Shown: positions 25,673 to 32,368, counted from the first letter of the stretch. The stretch: DNA of 64,000 nucleotides from Roseococcus sp. SDR (GCF_019083995.1 NZ_JAHRCU010000020.1:1-64000), one strand, 5' to 3'. Numbers and translations: made by a program. The notes: generated by a model not told the origin, from the sequence alone.

Positions 25673-26275
25673 ATGGGCAGGCCTAGGACATCCCCGAAAG
25701 CCAAGGCAGGGAGGCCGTTCACGCGGCTTACGGTCCTGCGCGATGCCGCGCGCCTGAACCAGGAAGAACTAGCCGCAAAGGCCGAGTGCTCAGCCTCGCA
25801 AGTGTCCCGCTACGAGTCCGGGGCGCAGCCGATCTTCGCCACGAAGTTTCTTGCGATCATGCGAGCCCTTGGCGTTACCGATCCGGCCGATATCCTGACC
25901 GAGCAAACCTACGCGCGCATGTGCGGCACAGTCGGAGCGGGGGCAGTGGTCTTCCCGCTTGACGATGACGGGGAGTTGCTACCAGCCCCGCCAGGCATGA
26001 CCGATGCGGTTGCCGTCCGCGTCACCGGCACCTCAATGATGCCAGCCTATCGCCCAGGCGATGTGCTGTTCTGCGAAGCGCGGCCGGTGGACCGCAAGGA
26101 CATCCTGCACGAGGATTGCGTGGTCGAGACGATGGACGGACAGCGCCTGGTGAAGAAGGTGCTGCCGGGCGGCGCGCCCGACACGGTGCGCCTGTTCAGC
26201 TACGAGACTATGGACTCCGGCGAGGATATCCAGCTCCGCACCGCCGCCGTGGTGCGCTGGGTGCAGAGGAGATAG
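25673..26275 (+). CDS. CI-like phage repressor with S24 peptidase domain
   Basis: The ATG at 25673 gives 200 residues. Residues 18-62 are an XRE helix-turn-helix (LRDAARLNQEELAAKAECSASQVSRYE). Residues about 110-200 are a LexA/CI-type S24 domain with the nucleophile Ser121 (GTSMMPAYRPGD) and the general base Lys161 (QRLVKK). A Cys84-Gly85 or Ala89-Gly90 bond lies 31-37 residues before Ser121, suitable for RecA-stimulated self-cleavage. It should maintain lysogeny by binding the neighbouring operators and be inactivated by the SOS response. Confidence 0.88.
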   Translation: MGRPRTSPKAKAGRPFTRLTVLRDAARLNQEELAAKAECSASQVSRYESGAQPIFATKFLAIMRALGVTDPADILTEQTYARMCGTVGAGAVVFPLDDDGELLPAPPGMTDAVAVRVTGTSMMPAYRPGDVLFCEARPVDRKDILHEDCVVETMDGQRLVKKVLPGGAPDTVRLFSYETMDSGEDIQLRTAAVVRWVQRR

Positions 26276-26278
26276 CGC

Positions 26279-26467
26279 ATGGCAAAACCACCCGAGCAAA
26301 AGCCCGGCAACCGCACCATCACCCAGCAGCCGACGCGGGATTCCTCTGTCTCGATCAACTCGATCGGCCGCCCGCCCGGCACTAATCCACCCATCGACAC
26401 AACAACCCGCAGCAAGGGCAAGTCAGAAGGGCCAGCGCGCGGCGACGAGGGCGGCAAAGGCACCTGA
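26279..26467 (+). CDS. Small hydrophilic protein downstream of the repressor
   Basis: A 62-residue frame starts three bases after the repressor stop with AGAGGAG upstream. It is rich in Pro, Gly, Thr, Ser and Lys/Arg with no hydrophobic core, so it is probably disordered. Its last 45 bases overlap the 3' end of the convergent membrane protein gene. No homology recognised. Spacing and ribosome-binding site suggest co-expression with the repressor in the lysogen. Confidence 0.5.
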   Translation: MAKPPEQKPGNRTITQQPTRDSSVSINSIGRPPGTNPPIDTTTRSKGKSEGPARGDEGGKGT

Positions 26468-26944
26468 CGGCACCGCCGCCAGAAGCACCAGCTGCGAAGC
26501 CAGTGCCGCGCGCCGCACGGGCGCCATGCAGCGCTCATTGGCCTCCCACACATCGCTCTGGCCCCAAGCCAACAGCACCATGGCATCCCCGGCCTCACTG
26601 GCCCGCAGCGCGTGCGTGTCAGACCACACCGGGCGCGCCCCATATGGCGTGGCGGCCCTCGGCCGCATGCCCCACATGGCGATGACGCCCGCCAGGACGA
26701 ACATTCCGCCCAGAACGGCCGCGCCCAGGGCCAGATAGCCTGGAATCGCCACGCGCCCCAGCAGCGCGGCGCCCACCGCGCCTGCGGCGGCGACGGCCAG
26801 CGTGATGGATTGGGCAAACACCGCCGCGAGCTTGCGGTCGAGCGAATCCCACGCGGCCCAGCCGGACTGCGCCTGCGCCAGCGCCAGGCGCAAAACCTCC
26901 GCGCCGACTTCCTTCTTCATCCCGCCTGCGGCTTCATCCACCAT
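26423..26944 (-). CDS. Three-helix membrane protein, possible lysogen-expressed exclusion/effector protein
   Basis: The ATG at 26944 has GGAGG five bases upstream. The 173-residue product starts with an amphipathic helix (VLRLALAQAQSGWAAWDSLDRKLAAVF), then two membrane helices (about 45-65 and 68-90), a soluble loop with conserved-looking WSDTHALRASEAGDAMVLLAWGQ, and a final helix (about 145-168). Helix-TM-TM-loop-TM resembles small membrane effectors of abortive-infection systems (DUF5706/Pycsar-TM style), but that is a shape comparison only. It lies in the control region, opposite to its neighbours, typical of a moron gene. Confidence 0.6.
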   Translation of the reverse strand: MVDEAAGGMKKEVGAEVLRLALAQAQSGWAAWDSLDRKLAAVFAQSITLAVAAAGAVGAALLGRVAIPGYLALGAAVLGGMFVLAGVIAMWGMRPRAATPYGARPVWSDTHALRASEAGDAMVLLAWGQSDVWEANERCMAPVRRAALASQLVLLAAVPSGAFAALVAARWPF

Positions 26945-27012
26945 CTCATCCTCCGTTGAGGCATCGCCAGCCTACACGCTGGCATCGTGAAGCCGCGACC
27001 ATAGCCAAGATT

Positions 27013-27065
27013 TTGCACGTAACGCAATAACGCCCTTGCGGGTATTTTGCACCTCATGCATTAAT
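27013..27065 (+). promoter_or_regulatory. Second operator pair and candidate promoter for the rightward operon
   Basis: TTGCACGTAACGCAA at 27013-27027 is a perfect TTGC-N7-GCAA dyad, and TTGCACCTCATGCAT at 27047-27061 matches all but one base. They start 34 bases apart, as do the first two sites between cro and cI. A candidate promoter TTGCGG (27036) - 18 - ATTAAT (27060-27065) overlaps the second site. Binding of CI here would shut off the operon beginning at 27104. Confidence 0.65.
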
Positions 27066-27103
27066 CGCCCCATCGCCGCATCCTGCGGCGCTGGAGCGAG
27101 CCC

Positions 27104-27292
27104 ATGCACGATTTCCGCGTCACCCTGCGCCACGGGCGCGAAGCAACCCACGTTCAGCGATTGAGCGCGCCCAACCGCGCCGAGGCCATCCGCCTTGCGC
27201 GCCTGGAGGCGGTCGAAATGTCGGGCGGCGAGCCGCCAGGCTGGCGCGTCGAGAGCTGTGAAGCCCTGCCCTCGGCCCGGCGGGCGGCATGA
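27104..27292 (+). CDS. Small protein, first gene of the rightward operon
   Basis: The 62-residue product resembles a small beta-alpha-beta fold: a strand (HDFRVTLRHG), a helix (NRAEAIRLARLEAVEM) and a C-terminal strand (GWRVESCEAL). It starts 40 bases after the operator pair, and its stop overlaps the next ATG (ATGA). No known function. Confidence 0.55.
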   Translation: MHDFRVTLRHGREATHVQRLSAPNRAEAIRLARLEAVEMSGGEPPGWRVESCEALPSARRAA

Positions 27293-27519
27293 TGCTGGAT
27301 CTTGCCCAACCGGCGGCACATACGCCGCCCCCTGCGCCCCCACCGCCGCGCCGCCGCTGCGCGGAGTGCCCCGCCATCCAGCTGCAGCCGCACGCCGCCC
27401 CCGGCGGCAGCTCGCGCACCGCACGTTGCAGTGAGGCCGGCGTCGGCCGGCTGATCGCCTGGCACCACCAGGCCGCCGACCGCGCGCCGCACTGGTGTCC
27501 GCGCGAGGCGCGCGCCTGA
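27289..27519 (+). CDS. Small cysteine-containing phage protein
   Basis: The 76-residue product starts in an ATGA overlap and ends in a TGATG overlap. After a proline-rich N-terminus it has Cys24-x2-Cys27, Cys47 and Cys70 with His59, His60 and His68, a possible zinc site. No family is recognised. Confidence 0.5.
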   Translation: MMLDLAQPAAHTPPPAPPPPRRRCAECPAIQLQPHAAPGGSSRTARCSEAGVGRLIAWHHQAADRAPHWCPREARA

Positions 27520-27992
27520 TGCTCAAGCATGCCGACCTGGCCGCAGCGGCGCACCCCGCCGGCCTCCCGCTGCTCGAGCTGCTGCGCCGCCTGCTCGCGA
27601 GCCCGCCCGTCAATCTGCCCGCCCTCGATGTCCTGATCGACTGCGCCGAGGATGGCGCCAGGCGCGCCGAGGCTGAGGCCGATGCCGCGACCTTCCACAC
27701 CGCCGAGCAGCGCGGCGAGCGCGGCTTGCGGATCTCCCATAGCCGCCGCGCCGAGGCTTACTGGCATACGGCGCGGCTCGCTCGCTCGGCCCGCGCGATC
27801 TTCGCCGAGGAGCCGCTCACGCGCATCGAGCGCGCGATCAGCGCGGAGCCGGCCCGCGAGCTGCTGCGCCTCTTGCCGGCCAGGCCGGCGGATCTGCGGC
27901 TGCTGCGCGTCGGCGTGTCGGCGATCAATCCCGCGCTGCGCGTGATCGACGCCCTGATCACGGCCGCCGAGCTCGAGGAGCGCGGCGCATGA
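27519..27992 (+). CDS. Alpha-helical phage protein of unknown function
   Basis: The ATG at 27519 shares a base with the previous stop (TGATG). The 157-residue product is almost entirely helical, rich in Ala, Leu, Arg and Glu, with leucine-heavy segments (LPLLELLRRLLASP and ARELLRLLPARPADLRLL). It overlaps the HD hydrolase start by ATGA. No motif is recognised. Confidence 0.52.
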   Translation: MLKHADLAAAAHPAGLPLLELLRRLLASPPVNLPALDVLIDCAEDGARRAEAEADAATFHTAEQRGERGLRISHSRRAEAYWHTARLARSARAIFAEEPLTRIERAISAEPARELLRLLPARPADLRLLRVGVSAINPALRVIDALITAAELEERGA

Positions 27993-28591
27993 GCGAAGCC
28001 CCCACCACCTCGGCCGCGCCGAGCCGCATGCCACCCGCTCACGGCGCATGGATGCAGATGCACTCCGGCTTTTGCGTGGATCTGCTCGAGCCCGACCTGG
28101 CCGAGCTCACCCTGCGCGATCTCGCCACCTGCCTCTCGCGCCTGCCGCGCTTCCTCGGCCACACGCGCGGCGGCCCGATCTACAGCGTGGCGCAGCATTG
28201 CGTGCTCATGGCGCAGATGATGGCCGAGGAGCCGCTGCCGCTGCGCCGTGCCGTGCTGCTGCATGACGCGCACGAGGCGATGATCGGAGACATCATCAGC
28301 CCCGTGAAAAAGCTCCTCGGCCCCGCGTTGGTTGACGTGGTTGAGCGCCCGATCATCGCGGCCATTCATGCGCGTTTCGGCCTGGCCGAGGAGCTGATCG
28401 GCCATCCCGCGATCAAGCGCGCGGATCTGCAGATGCTGGCCGCCGAGAAGCGGGATCTGCTCGCGCCCAGCGCCTGGCCCTGGCCGGATCTGCCGAGCTG
28501 CGATCACGTCCCGCAGATCACGCCCTGGCAGCCGGCGGATGCGTATTGGCGCTTCCTGAATGCCACCCTGCAGCTCGGCATCGATCAATGA
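27989..28591 (+). CDS. HD-domain phosphohydrolase, YfbR-like 5'-nucleotidase family
   Basis: The 200-residue protein has the HD metal site: His70 (YSVAQH), His92-Asp93 followed by Glu96 (LLHDAHEAMIGD), and a distal Asp expected near residue 155. The surrounding pattern, including IISPVKKLL, is that of phage HD hydrolases related to deoxynucleoside 5'-monophosphatase YfbR. It may adjust nucleotide pools during phage growth. Overlaps with both neighbours by ATGA indicate coupled translation. Confidence 0.85.
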   Translation: MSEAPTTSAAPSRMPPAHGAWMQMHSGFCVDLLEPDLAELTLRDLATCLSRLPRFLGHTRGGPIYSVAQHCVLMAQMMAEEPLPLRRAVLLHDAHEAMIGDIISPVKKLLGPALVDVVERPIIAAIHARFGLAEELIGHPAIKRADLQMLAAEKRDLLAPSAWPWPDLPSCDHVPQITPWQPADAYWRFLNATLQLGIDQ

Positions 28592-28674
28592 CCGTGCTGC
28601 GCGCTGCCGGCGAGCTGCTGGCGTTCCTCCTCCTCATCCTCGGCCCCCTTTTCCTTGCGGAGATCTTTCTCTGA
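28588..28674 (+). CDS. 28-residue single-pass membrane peptide
   Basis: An ATG at 28588 overlaps the HD hydrolase stop (ATGA) and the TGA at 28672-28674 shares a base with the next gene's ATG (TGATG). The peptide is one hydrophobic helix (residues 9-26, LLAFLLLILGPLFLAEIF) with a charged N-terminus. Without it the 82-base gap between flanking genes would be the only one in this otherwise overlapping operon, which supports it as a real gene. Confidence 0.6.
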   Translation: MTVLRAAGELLAFLLLILGPLFLAEIFL

Positions 28675-29771
28675 TGACGATCAAGAACCTGGCCGACCTG
28701 TCGGCCGAGGCGCTGCGCGGCGCCGTCACCATGGGCAACACCATCTCGAGCTGGCTTGACCAGCTCGAGCTCGAGCTCGAGGCCGAGCCGGCAAGCGGCA
28801 AGACGCGCCTTGCCCTGGCGCAGCTCGGCCACCGCCTCGACGATCACCTCGAGCTTGCCGAGCTGCTGCTCGAGCGCGCCGAACCTGGCGCGCGCACGCC
28901 GCCAGCGCCGCCCCCCGCCAGCACAACTTTCGGCATCTTCTCTGAGCTTGCGCGCCGATGGCAGGAGCGACCCACCCCAACAACCGCCGAGGCGCGCGGC
29001 GAAGGCCTCGCCGAGGCCGTGGCCGCCGACCTGGCCGAGCGGCCGAGCTCGAGCACCTGGCCGGCGCCGCCCAGCGCCTGGAACCAATGGCGCCGCGCGC
29101 TGCTCGCCGAGCTCTATCCCACGCGCATGCCCCTCGCCGAGATCCGCGAGCGCCTGGCCGCGCTGCCAGGCGAGCCGATGCCGAACGCGGACGCGGTGCG
29201 GGCCTATGCGATCCAATGCCTGCGCCTCAAGCGCGAAGGCCGCGAGATCCCGCAGGGCCTGGCGCCGCTCACCGCCGCCGAGGCGCCGGCCGCGCTCGAT
29301 GAGGCCGGCCGCACCTACACGCCCGAGCGCGAGGCCCTGCTGCGCCGCCTTTACCCGACCACCATGAGCATGCGCGAGATCTCTGAGCGCCTGGCCGCGC
29401 TGCCGGGCCCCGAGATCCGCTCGCCCGAGGCGGTGCGCAAAAAGGCCGAGAAGCTCGGCCTGCTGCGCCTTTTCCAGCCGATCCCGGCCGAGTTTCTGCA
29501 GGCGCCGGAGGATGCCGCGGATTGCGGCGGATCCGGGCCAGAGGCCGCCCCGGCCGAGGATCCCACGGCCGGCGCCGCGCCGATCGCCGAGCGCACCTGG
29601 CGCACCGATTGGCCGTTTCCCGAGGAGGATCTGCCGGAGGCGCGCGACATGATCCGCGCCGGCCGTGGCGCCTTGGATCTCGCCGAGGAGTTTGGCTGGA
29701 ACCTGGCCGAGGCGCAGGCATGGGCAGAGCAGACCCGGCAGCAGCTCGCCCTCGAGAAGGACGCCGCGTGA
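28674..29771 (+). CDS. Phage protein with duplicated helix-turn-helix-like repeat
   Basis: The ATG at 28674 gives 365 residues. Residues 136-186 and 215-265 are repeats of one module: a Trp/Tyr start, LL-x2-LYPT, a MPLAEIRERLAALPG or MSMREISERLAALPG helix-turn, then a recognition-like helix ending AVR. The module resembles GcrA/SANT-type DNA-binding domains. The N-terminus is helical and acidic, and the last 60 residues form a helix-rich tail. Probably a DNA-binding regulator; the target is unknown. Confidence 0.65.
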   Translation: MTIKNLADLSAEALRGAVTMGNTISSWLDQLELELEAEPASGKTRLALAQLGHRLDDHLELAELLLERAEPGARTPPAPPPASTTFGIFSELARRWQERPTPTTAEARGEGLAEAVAADLAERPSSSTWPAPPSAWNQWRRALLAELYPTRMPLAEIRERLAALPGEPMPNADAVRAYAIQCLRLKREGREIPQGLAPLTAAEAPAALDEAGRTYTPEREALLRRLYPTTMSMREISERLAALPGPEIRSPEAVRKKAEKLGLLRLFQPIPAEFLQAPEDAADCGGSGPEAAPAEDPTAGAAPIAERTWRTDWPFPEEDLPEARDMIRAGRGALDLAEEFGWNLAEAQAWAEQTRQQLALEKDAA

Positions 29772-29971
29772 TGCCCGATCAGATGGACCGCGCCGCCGAG
29801 ATCTCGGAAACCTGGCGCCAGGATGCGATCGAGGCCGCGCGGCCGCGCGGCGCCGGCTCGCTCGAGTGCAGCGATTGCGGCGAGGAGATCTCGCCGAAGC
29901 GCCGCCAGGCCCTGCCCAGCGCCACCCGCTGCCTCGCCTGCCAATCCCGCCAGGAGGCCCGCCGGAAATGA
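29771..29971 (+). CDS. TraR/DksA-type zinc finger protein
   Basis: The 66-residue product has a helical N-terminus and a four-cysteine zinc finger, Cys33-x2-Cys36 and Cys54-x2-Cys57 (CSDCGEEISPKRRQALPSAT), the hallmark of TraR/DksA proteins. Phage TraR binds the RNA polymerase secondary channel and mimics DksA with ppGpp. The ATG overlaps the previous TGA (TGATG). It may redirect host transcription during phage development. Confidence 0.88.
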   Translation: MPDQMDRAAEISETWRQDAIEAARPRGAGSLECSDCGEEISPKRRQALPSATRCLACQSRQEARRK

Positions 29972-30591
29972 GCGATCGCGATAACGCTCCCGACGCGGTT
30001 GAGCAGCTCGCCGAGCAACACATGCGCCGTGCCAGTTGGGGCGCGGCCGGTTATCTCGATGCCGCCCGCAACACCACGCGCGAGGCGATGTTTCACCAGC
30101 GAACGGCCGCGATGCTGCGCGCACTTTCGGCCGAGTGCGCCGCCGCACATGCTGCGGCCGAGGATGCCAAGCGCGAGGCTTTTGCGGAGGCGGCGCAGCA
30201 CATCGAGCCGGCGTCGATCGCCCGCGAGGATCTGGCAGGCATGGCGCTACTCAACGCGGCGGTTTCGCTGCGCGCGCTCAGCACACAGACCTCGCAACCT
30301 GCTCGGCAGCATGGCAAGACGGCCGCGCAGATCCTCGCCGCCCCGCGCGGCGCCGTCTTCATCTGGCCGGCGCCGTTCAGTCTCAGCTACGCTCAGCACC
30401 TGGCGCGCCACCTCGGCCGGCCTGATCTGCAGATCCTGCCGCTCGGCGTGCTCCTCGAGCCGCACCGCCTGCAGAGCCTGAGCATGTCGCCGCGCGAGCT
30501 CATCCTCGATCATGCGTGCGCGCAGCACATGAGCGATCAGCATTGGCGCAACCTCGAGCACCTGCAGGCCAGGAGGCGCCGGCATGGTTAG
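29968..30591 (+). CDS. Phage protein of unknown function
   Basis: The ATG at 29968 overlaps the TraR stop by ATGA and gives 207 residues; the longer frame back to 29665 runs over other genes. Residues 1-110 are helical, the C-terminal half is alpha/beta with RGAVFIWPAPFSLSYAQHLARHLGR and RPDLQILPLGVL. The strand-helix pattern recalls a small Rossmann-like domain, but no nucleotide-binding motif is complete. Confidence 0.55.
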   Translation: MSDRDNAPDAVEQLAEQHMRRASWGAAGYLDAARNTTREAMFHQRTAAMLRALSAECAAAHAAAEDAKREAFAEAAQHIEPASIAREDLAGMALLNAAVSLRALSTQTSQPARQHGKTAAQILAAPRGAVFIWPAPFSLSYAQHLARHLGRPDLQILPLGVLLEPHRLQSLSMSPRELILDHACAQHMSDQHWRNLEHLQARRRRHG

Positions 30592-30943
30592 GCCCATCCG
30601 CATGCGCCTCTCCCGCGCGCCAGGCTTCAACCTGCAGGCCGCCAGCCAGGCCGCCAACGGCCTGCCGGCGCGCAGCGTGGCGCGGCCTGGCCCATTCGGA
30701 AACCCTTGGACCGTGGCCGGCGCCCGCGCGGCAGGCTATCGCGGCACCGAGGCCGAGCTGCGCGCCATGTGCGCCGCCATGTTCCGCAAAGGTGAGCCAG
30801 GCGGCCGGCCGGCGCTCAACGGCCTGCAGCCGCGCCTCGGCGAGCTGCGCGGCCGCAACCTGGCGTGTTGGGGCCCGTTGCCGGCGCCAGATGAGCCCGA
30901 TTGCTGCCATGCCGCCATCCTGCTCGAGCTCGCCAATGCCTGA
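30584..30943 (+). CDS. DUF4326-like protein
   Basis: The 119-residue product matches the pattern of this family: ARPGPFGNPWTV near residue 35, ELRGRNLACWGPL near 90 and a C-terminal CHAAILLELAN. The family has conserved Cys/Trp and His residues and is common in phages and near nucleic-acid enzymes, but its function is not established. It overlaps both neighbours by 8 bases. Confidence 0.75.
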   Translation: MVRPIRMRLSRAPGFNLQAASQAANGLPARSVARPGPFGNPWTVAGARAAGYRGTEAELRAMCAAMFRKGEPGGRPALNGLQPRLGELRGRNLACWGPLPAPDEPDCCHAAILLELANA

Positions 30944-31328
30944 CACCGCCGCTCTCCCCCAGCTGCTCACCCTCGAGGATCTCGCCGAGCAGCTCCATTG
31001 CAGCGCGAAAACCGTGCGCCGCCGCCTGGCCGATGCCATGCAGGCGGATCCGGGCCTGCGCGTGGTGCGCCGAGGCCGAACCCTGCTATTCACGCCCGCT
31101 CAAGCGAAAAGGCTGATCGAGGCCCTAGAATGGCGATCCACCTCCGAAAGCGCGGCAAGACCTGGCACGCGCGCGGCACCATCCGCATTGGCCGTGAAAC
31201 CGTCACCCTGCGCGAAATCAGCACAGGCGCGCATTCGCGAGCTGACGCAGAGGCATGGATCGCCGCAGAAACGGCGCGGATCCGAGAGGCCCATCTTGCA
31301 GGCCCTGCCGGGCGGGCGCGCGCCCTAA
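30936..31328 (+). CDS. Excisionase-like helix-turn-helix protein
   Basis: The 130-residue frame starts at ATG 30936. Residues 9-55 are a winged-helix/helix-turn-helix (LLTLEDLAEQLHCSAKTVRRRL, then a wing VVRRGRTLLF), as in excisionases, directly upstream of the integrase. Residues 66-130 overlap the first 199 bases of the integrase in another frame. The protein may simply need its first 65 residues, with the overlapping tail tolerated. Expected role: directing excision with the integrase. Confidence 0.72.
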   Translation: MPDTAALPQLLTLEDLAEQLHCSAKTVRRRLADAMQADPGLRVVRRGRTLLFTPAQAKRLIEALEWRSTSESAARPGTRAAPSALAVKPSPCAKSAQARIRELTQRHGSPQKRRGSERPILQALPGGRAP

Positions 31329-32155
31329 CCGTCGCCGAGTGCATCCTGGCCTATCTGACCAGGCCAGAGCCCATCCACGCCCTCGATCGGCCGCGCCTGC
31401 GCGCCCTGAGCGATCGGATCGGCCACCACCAGCTCGAGAGCCTGGCCGAGGCCTGGCGCGAATGGCAGGCGGCCCATCCGGCCCATTCGGCCGGCACCGC
31501 AACCCGCTATCGCGCCCTGCTGCTCGCCGCGATCCGCCACACCTGCGCGGCGGCCGAACTGCCGGCGCCGAGCCTGGCGCCGATCGGCGGCAAGCGCGAG
31601 GAGCGCCTGGTGCTCCTCACCGAGCCGGAGCGCGCGGCCCTGCTGCGCAGCTATAACCCGCACGCCGCATGCCCCGTGCTGCTGATGGCCTATGCCGGCC
31701 TGCGCACCCAGGAGGCTTTGCAGCTCGATTGGCGCGAGGTGGATTTCGCAACGGAAACCCTGCGAATCGGCGCAGCTCGAGCCAAGAGCGGCCGCGCGCG
31801 CGCCGTGCCCATGCACCCGCGCGTAATCCTGCTTTTGTGGGGAATGTGGCACGCAGCCGGCAAGCCGCATCGCGGCGCCGTCTTTCACTCGAGCCGAGGC
31901 GCGCCCTACGCCGACACCGTTGAGATCGGCGGAAACCCGCTGAGCCGCGCGCACGCCACGGCCTGCAAAGCCGCCGGAATCAAAGGCTTCCGGCCGCACG
32001 ATTGGCGCCACGATTGGGCGGCCCGCATGGTGATGGCCGGCGTGGATCTTTACACCCTGATGAGGATCGGCGGCTGGCAGAGCCTCGCCATGGTTGAGCG
32101 ATATGCGGCCGTCTCGGCCGAGCACCTGCGCGCGGCGATTCGCCGAATCGCCTGA
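31130..32155 (+). CDS. Phage integrase, tyrosine recombinase
   Basis: The ATG at 31130 gives 341 residues; the frame to 30998 overlaps the excisionase gene. Residues 1-55 are an arm-binding-like beta domain, 66-145 the core-binding SAM-like domain, and 155-341 the catalytic domain. The catalytic set is Arg192, Lys219, His290, Arg293, Trp316 (in place of His) and the nucleophile Tyr325 (MVERYAA). It lies next to tRNA-Met and is probably the enzyme that inserted the element there. Confidence 0.95.
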   Translation: MAIHLRKRGKTWHARGTIRIGRETVTLREISTGAHSRADAEAWIAAETARIREAHLAGPAGRARALTVAECILAYLTRPEPIHALDRPRLRALSDRIGHHQLESLAEAWREWQAAHPAHSAGTATRYRALLLAAIRHTCAAAELPAPSLAPIGGKREERLVLLTEPERAALLRSYNPHAACPVLLMAYAGLRTQEALQLDWREVDFATETLRIGAARAKSGRARAVPMHPRVILLLWGMWHAAGKPHRGAVFHSSRGAPYADTVEIGGNPLSRAHATACKAAGIKGFRPHDWRHDWAARMVMAGVDLYTLMRIGGWQSLAMVERYAAVSAEHLRAAIRRIA

Positions 32156-32165
32156 CCTGGCCGGC

Positions 32166-32209
32166 TTGCCCAATCCTTGCCCAATCTTTGCGGGAAAACA
32201 TGGGCAAAA
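32166..32209. repeat. Candidate integrase arm-type sites
   Basis: TTGCCCAATC occurs at 32166-32175 and again at 32177-32186, exactly 11 bases apart and so on the same helix face. An inverted near copy (ATGGGCAAAA, complement TTTTGCCCAT) is at 32200-32209. They lie between the integrase stop and the tRNA, where arm sites of a phage attachment site are expected. Confidence 0.55.
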
Positions 32210-32287
32210 CCGGCCATTCCTGGCCGGATCTGTCCCGACCTGGCGCCCGCCGATCAGCGGAAAACCTCAAGTTTCTCTAGGGAAAGA

Positions 32288-32364
32288 TGGTAGCGGCGAG
32301 CGGACTTGAACCGCTGACCCCGGCATTATGAGTGCCGTGCTCTAACCAGCTGAGCTACGCCGCC
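32288..32364 (-). tRNA. tRNA-Met (CAU), elongator type; prophage integration site
   Basis: The minus strand folds as a 77-base tRNA with encoded CCA. The acceptor stem GGCGGCG pairs with CGCCGCU, including a G-U at the first pair. The anticodon loop is CUCAUAA with anticodon CAU, closed by CGGCA/UGCCG. The T loop is UUCAAGU. Body features (GGUUAGAGCAC, GGGGUC) resemble elongator Met more than the initiator, though tRNA-Ile2 with a modified CAU cannot be fully excluded. The prophage abuts its 3' end, and the gene is intact. Confidence 0.9.
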
Positions 32365-32368
32365 AACG

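Larger units (their letters stand above)
1..32290. mobile_element. Lambda-like siphovirus prophage, right part, inserted at tRNA-Met
   Basis: The segment holds terminase, portal, capsid, tail, replication, repressor and integrase genes in the order expected for a lambda-like temperate phage. It ends where the integrase meets the 3' end of an intact tRNA-Met. The left boundary and lysis genes are outside the window. Structural genes show no frameshift or internal stop apart from a programmed-type shift in the tail chaperone, so the visible part looks functional. By eye the phage arms use CTCGAG and GATC far more often than the flanking chromosome. The exact crossover point is inferred: it should lie in the 3' half of the tRNA, duplicated at the unseen left end. 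Confidence 0.93.

Noticed and set aside
26423-26944. Full Pycsar/CBASS defence system
   Set aside because: A membrane effector-like protein is present, but no cyclase or nucleotidyltransferase is visible nearby.
27289-27519. Toxin-antitoxin pair with the neighbouring small gene
   Set aside because: No recognised toxin or antitoxin fold; overlapping starts are the rule in this operon and so not informative.
32288-32364. tRNA-Ile2 (CAU) instead of tRNA-Met
   Set aside because: The body (GGUUAGAGCAC, CACUCAUAAUG, GGGGUC) is closer to elongator Met; not fully excludable without testing for lysidine determinants.
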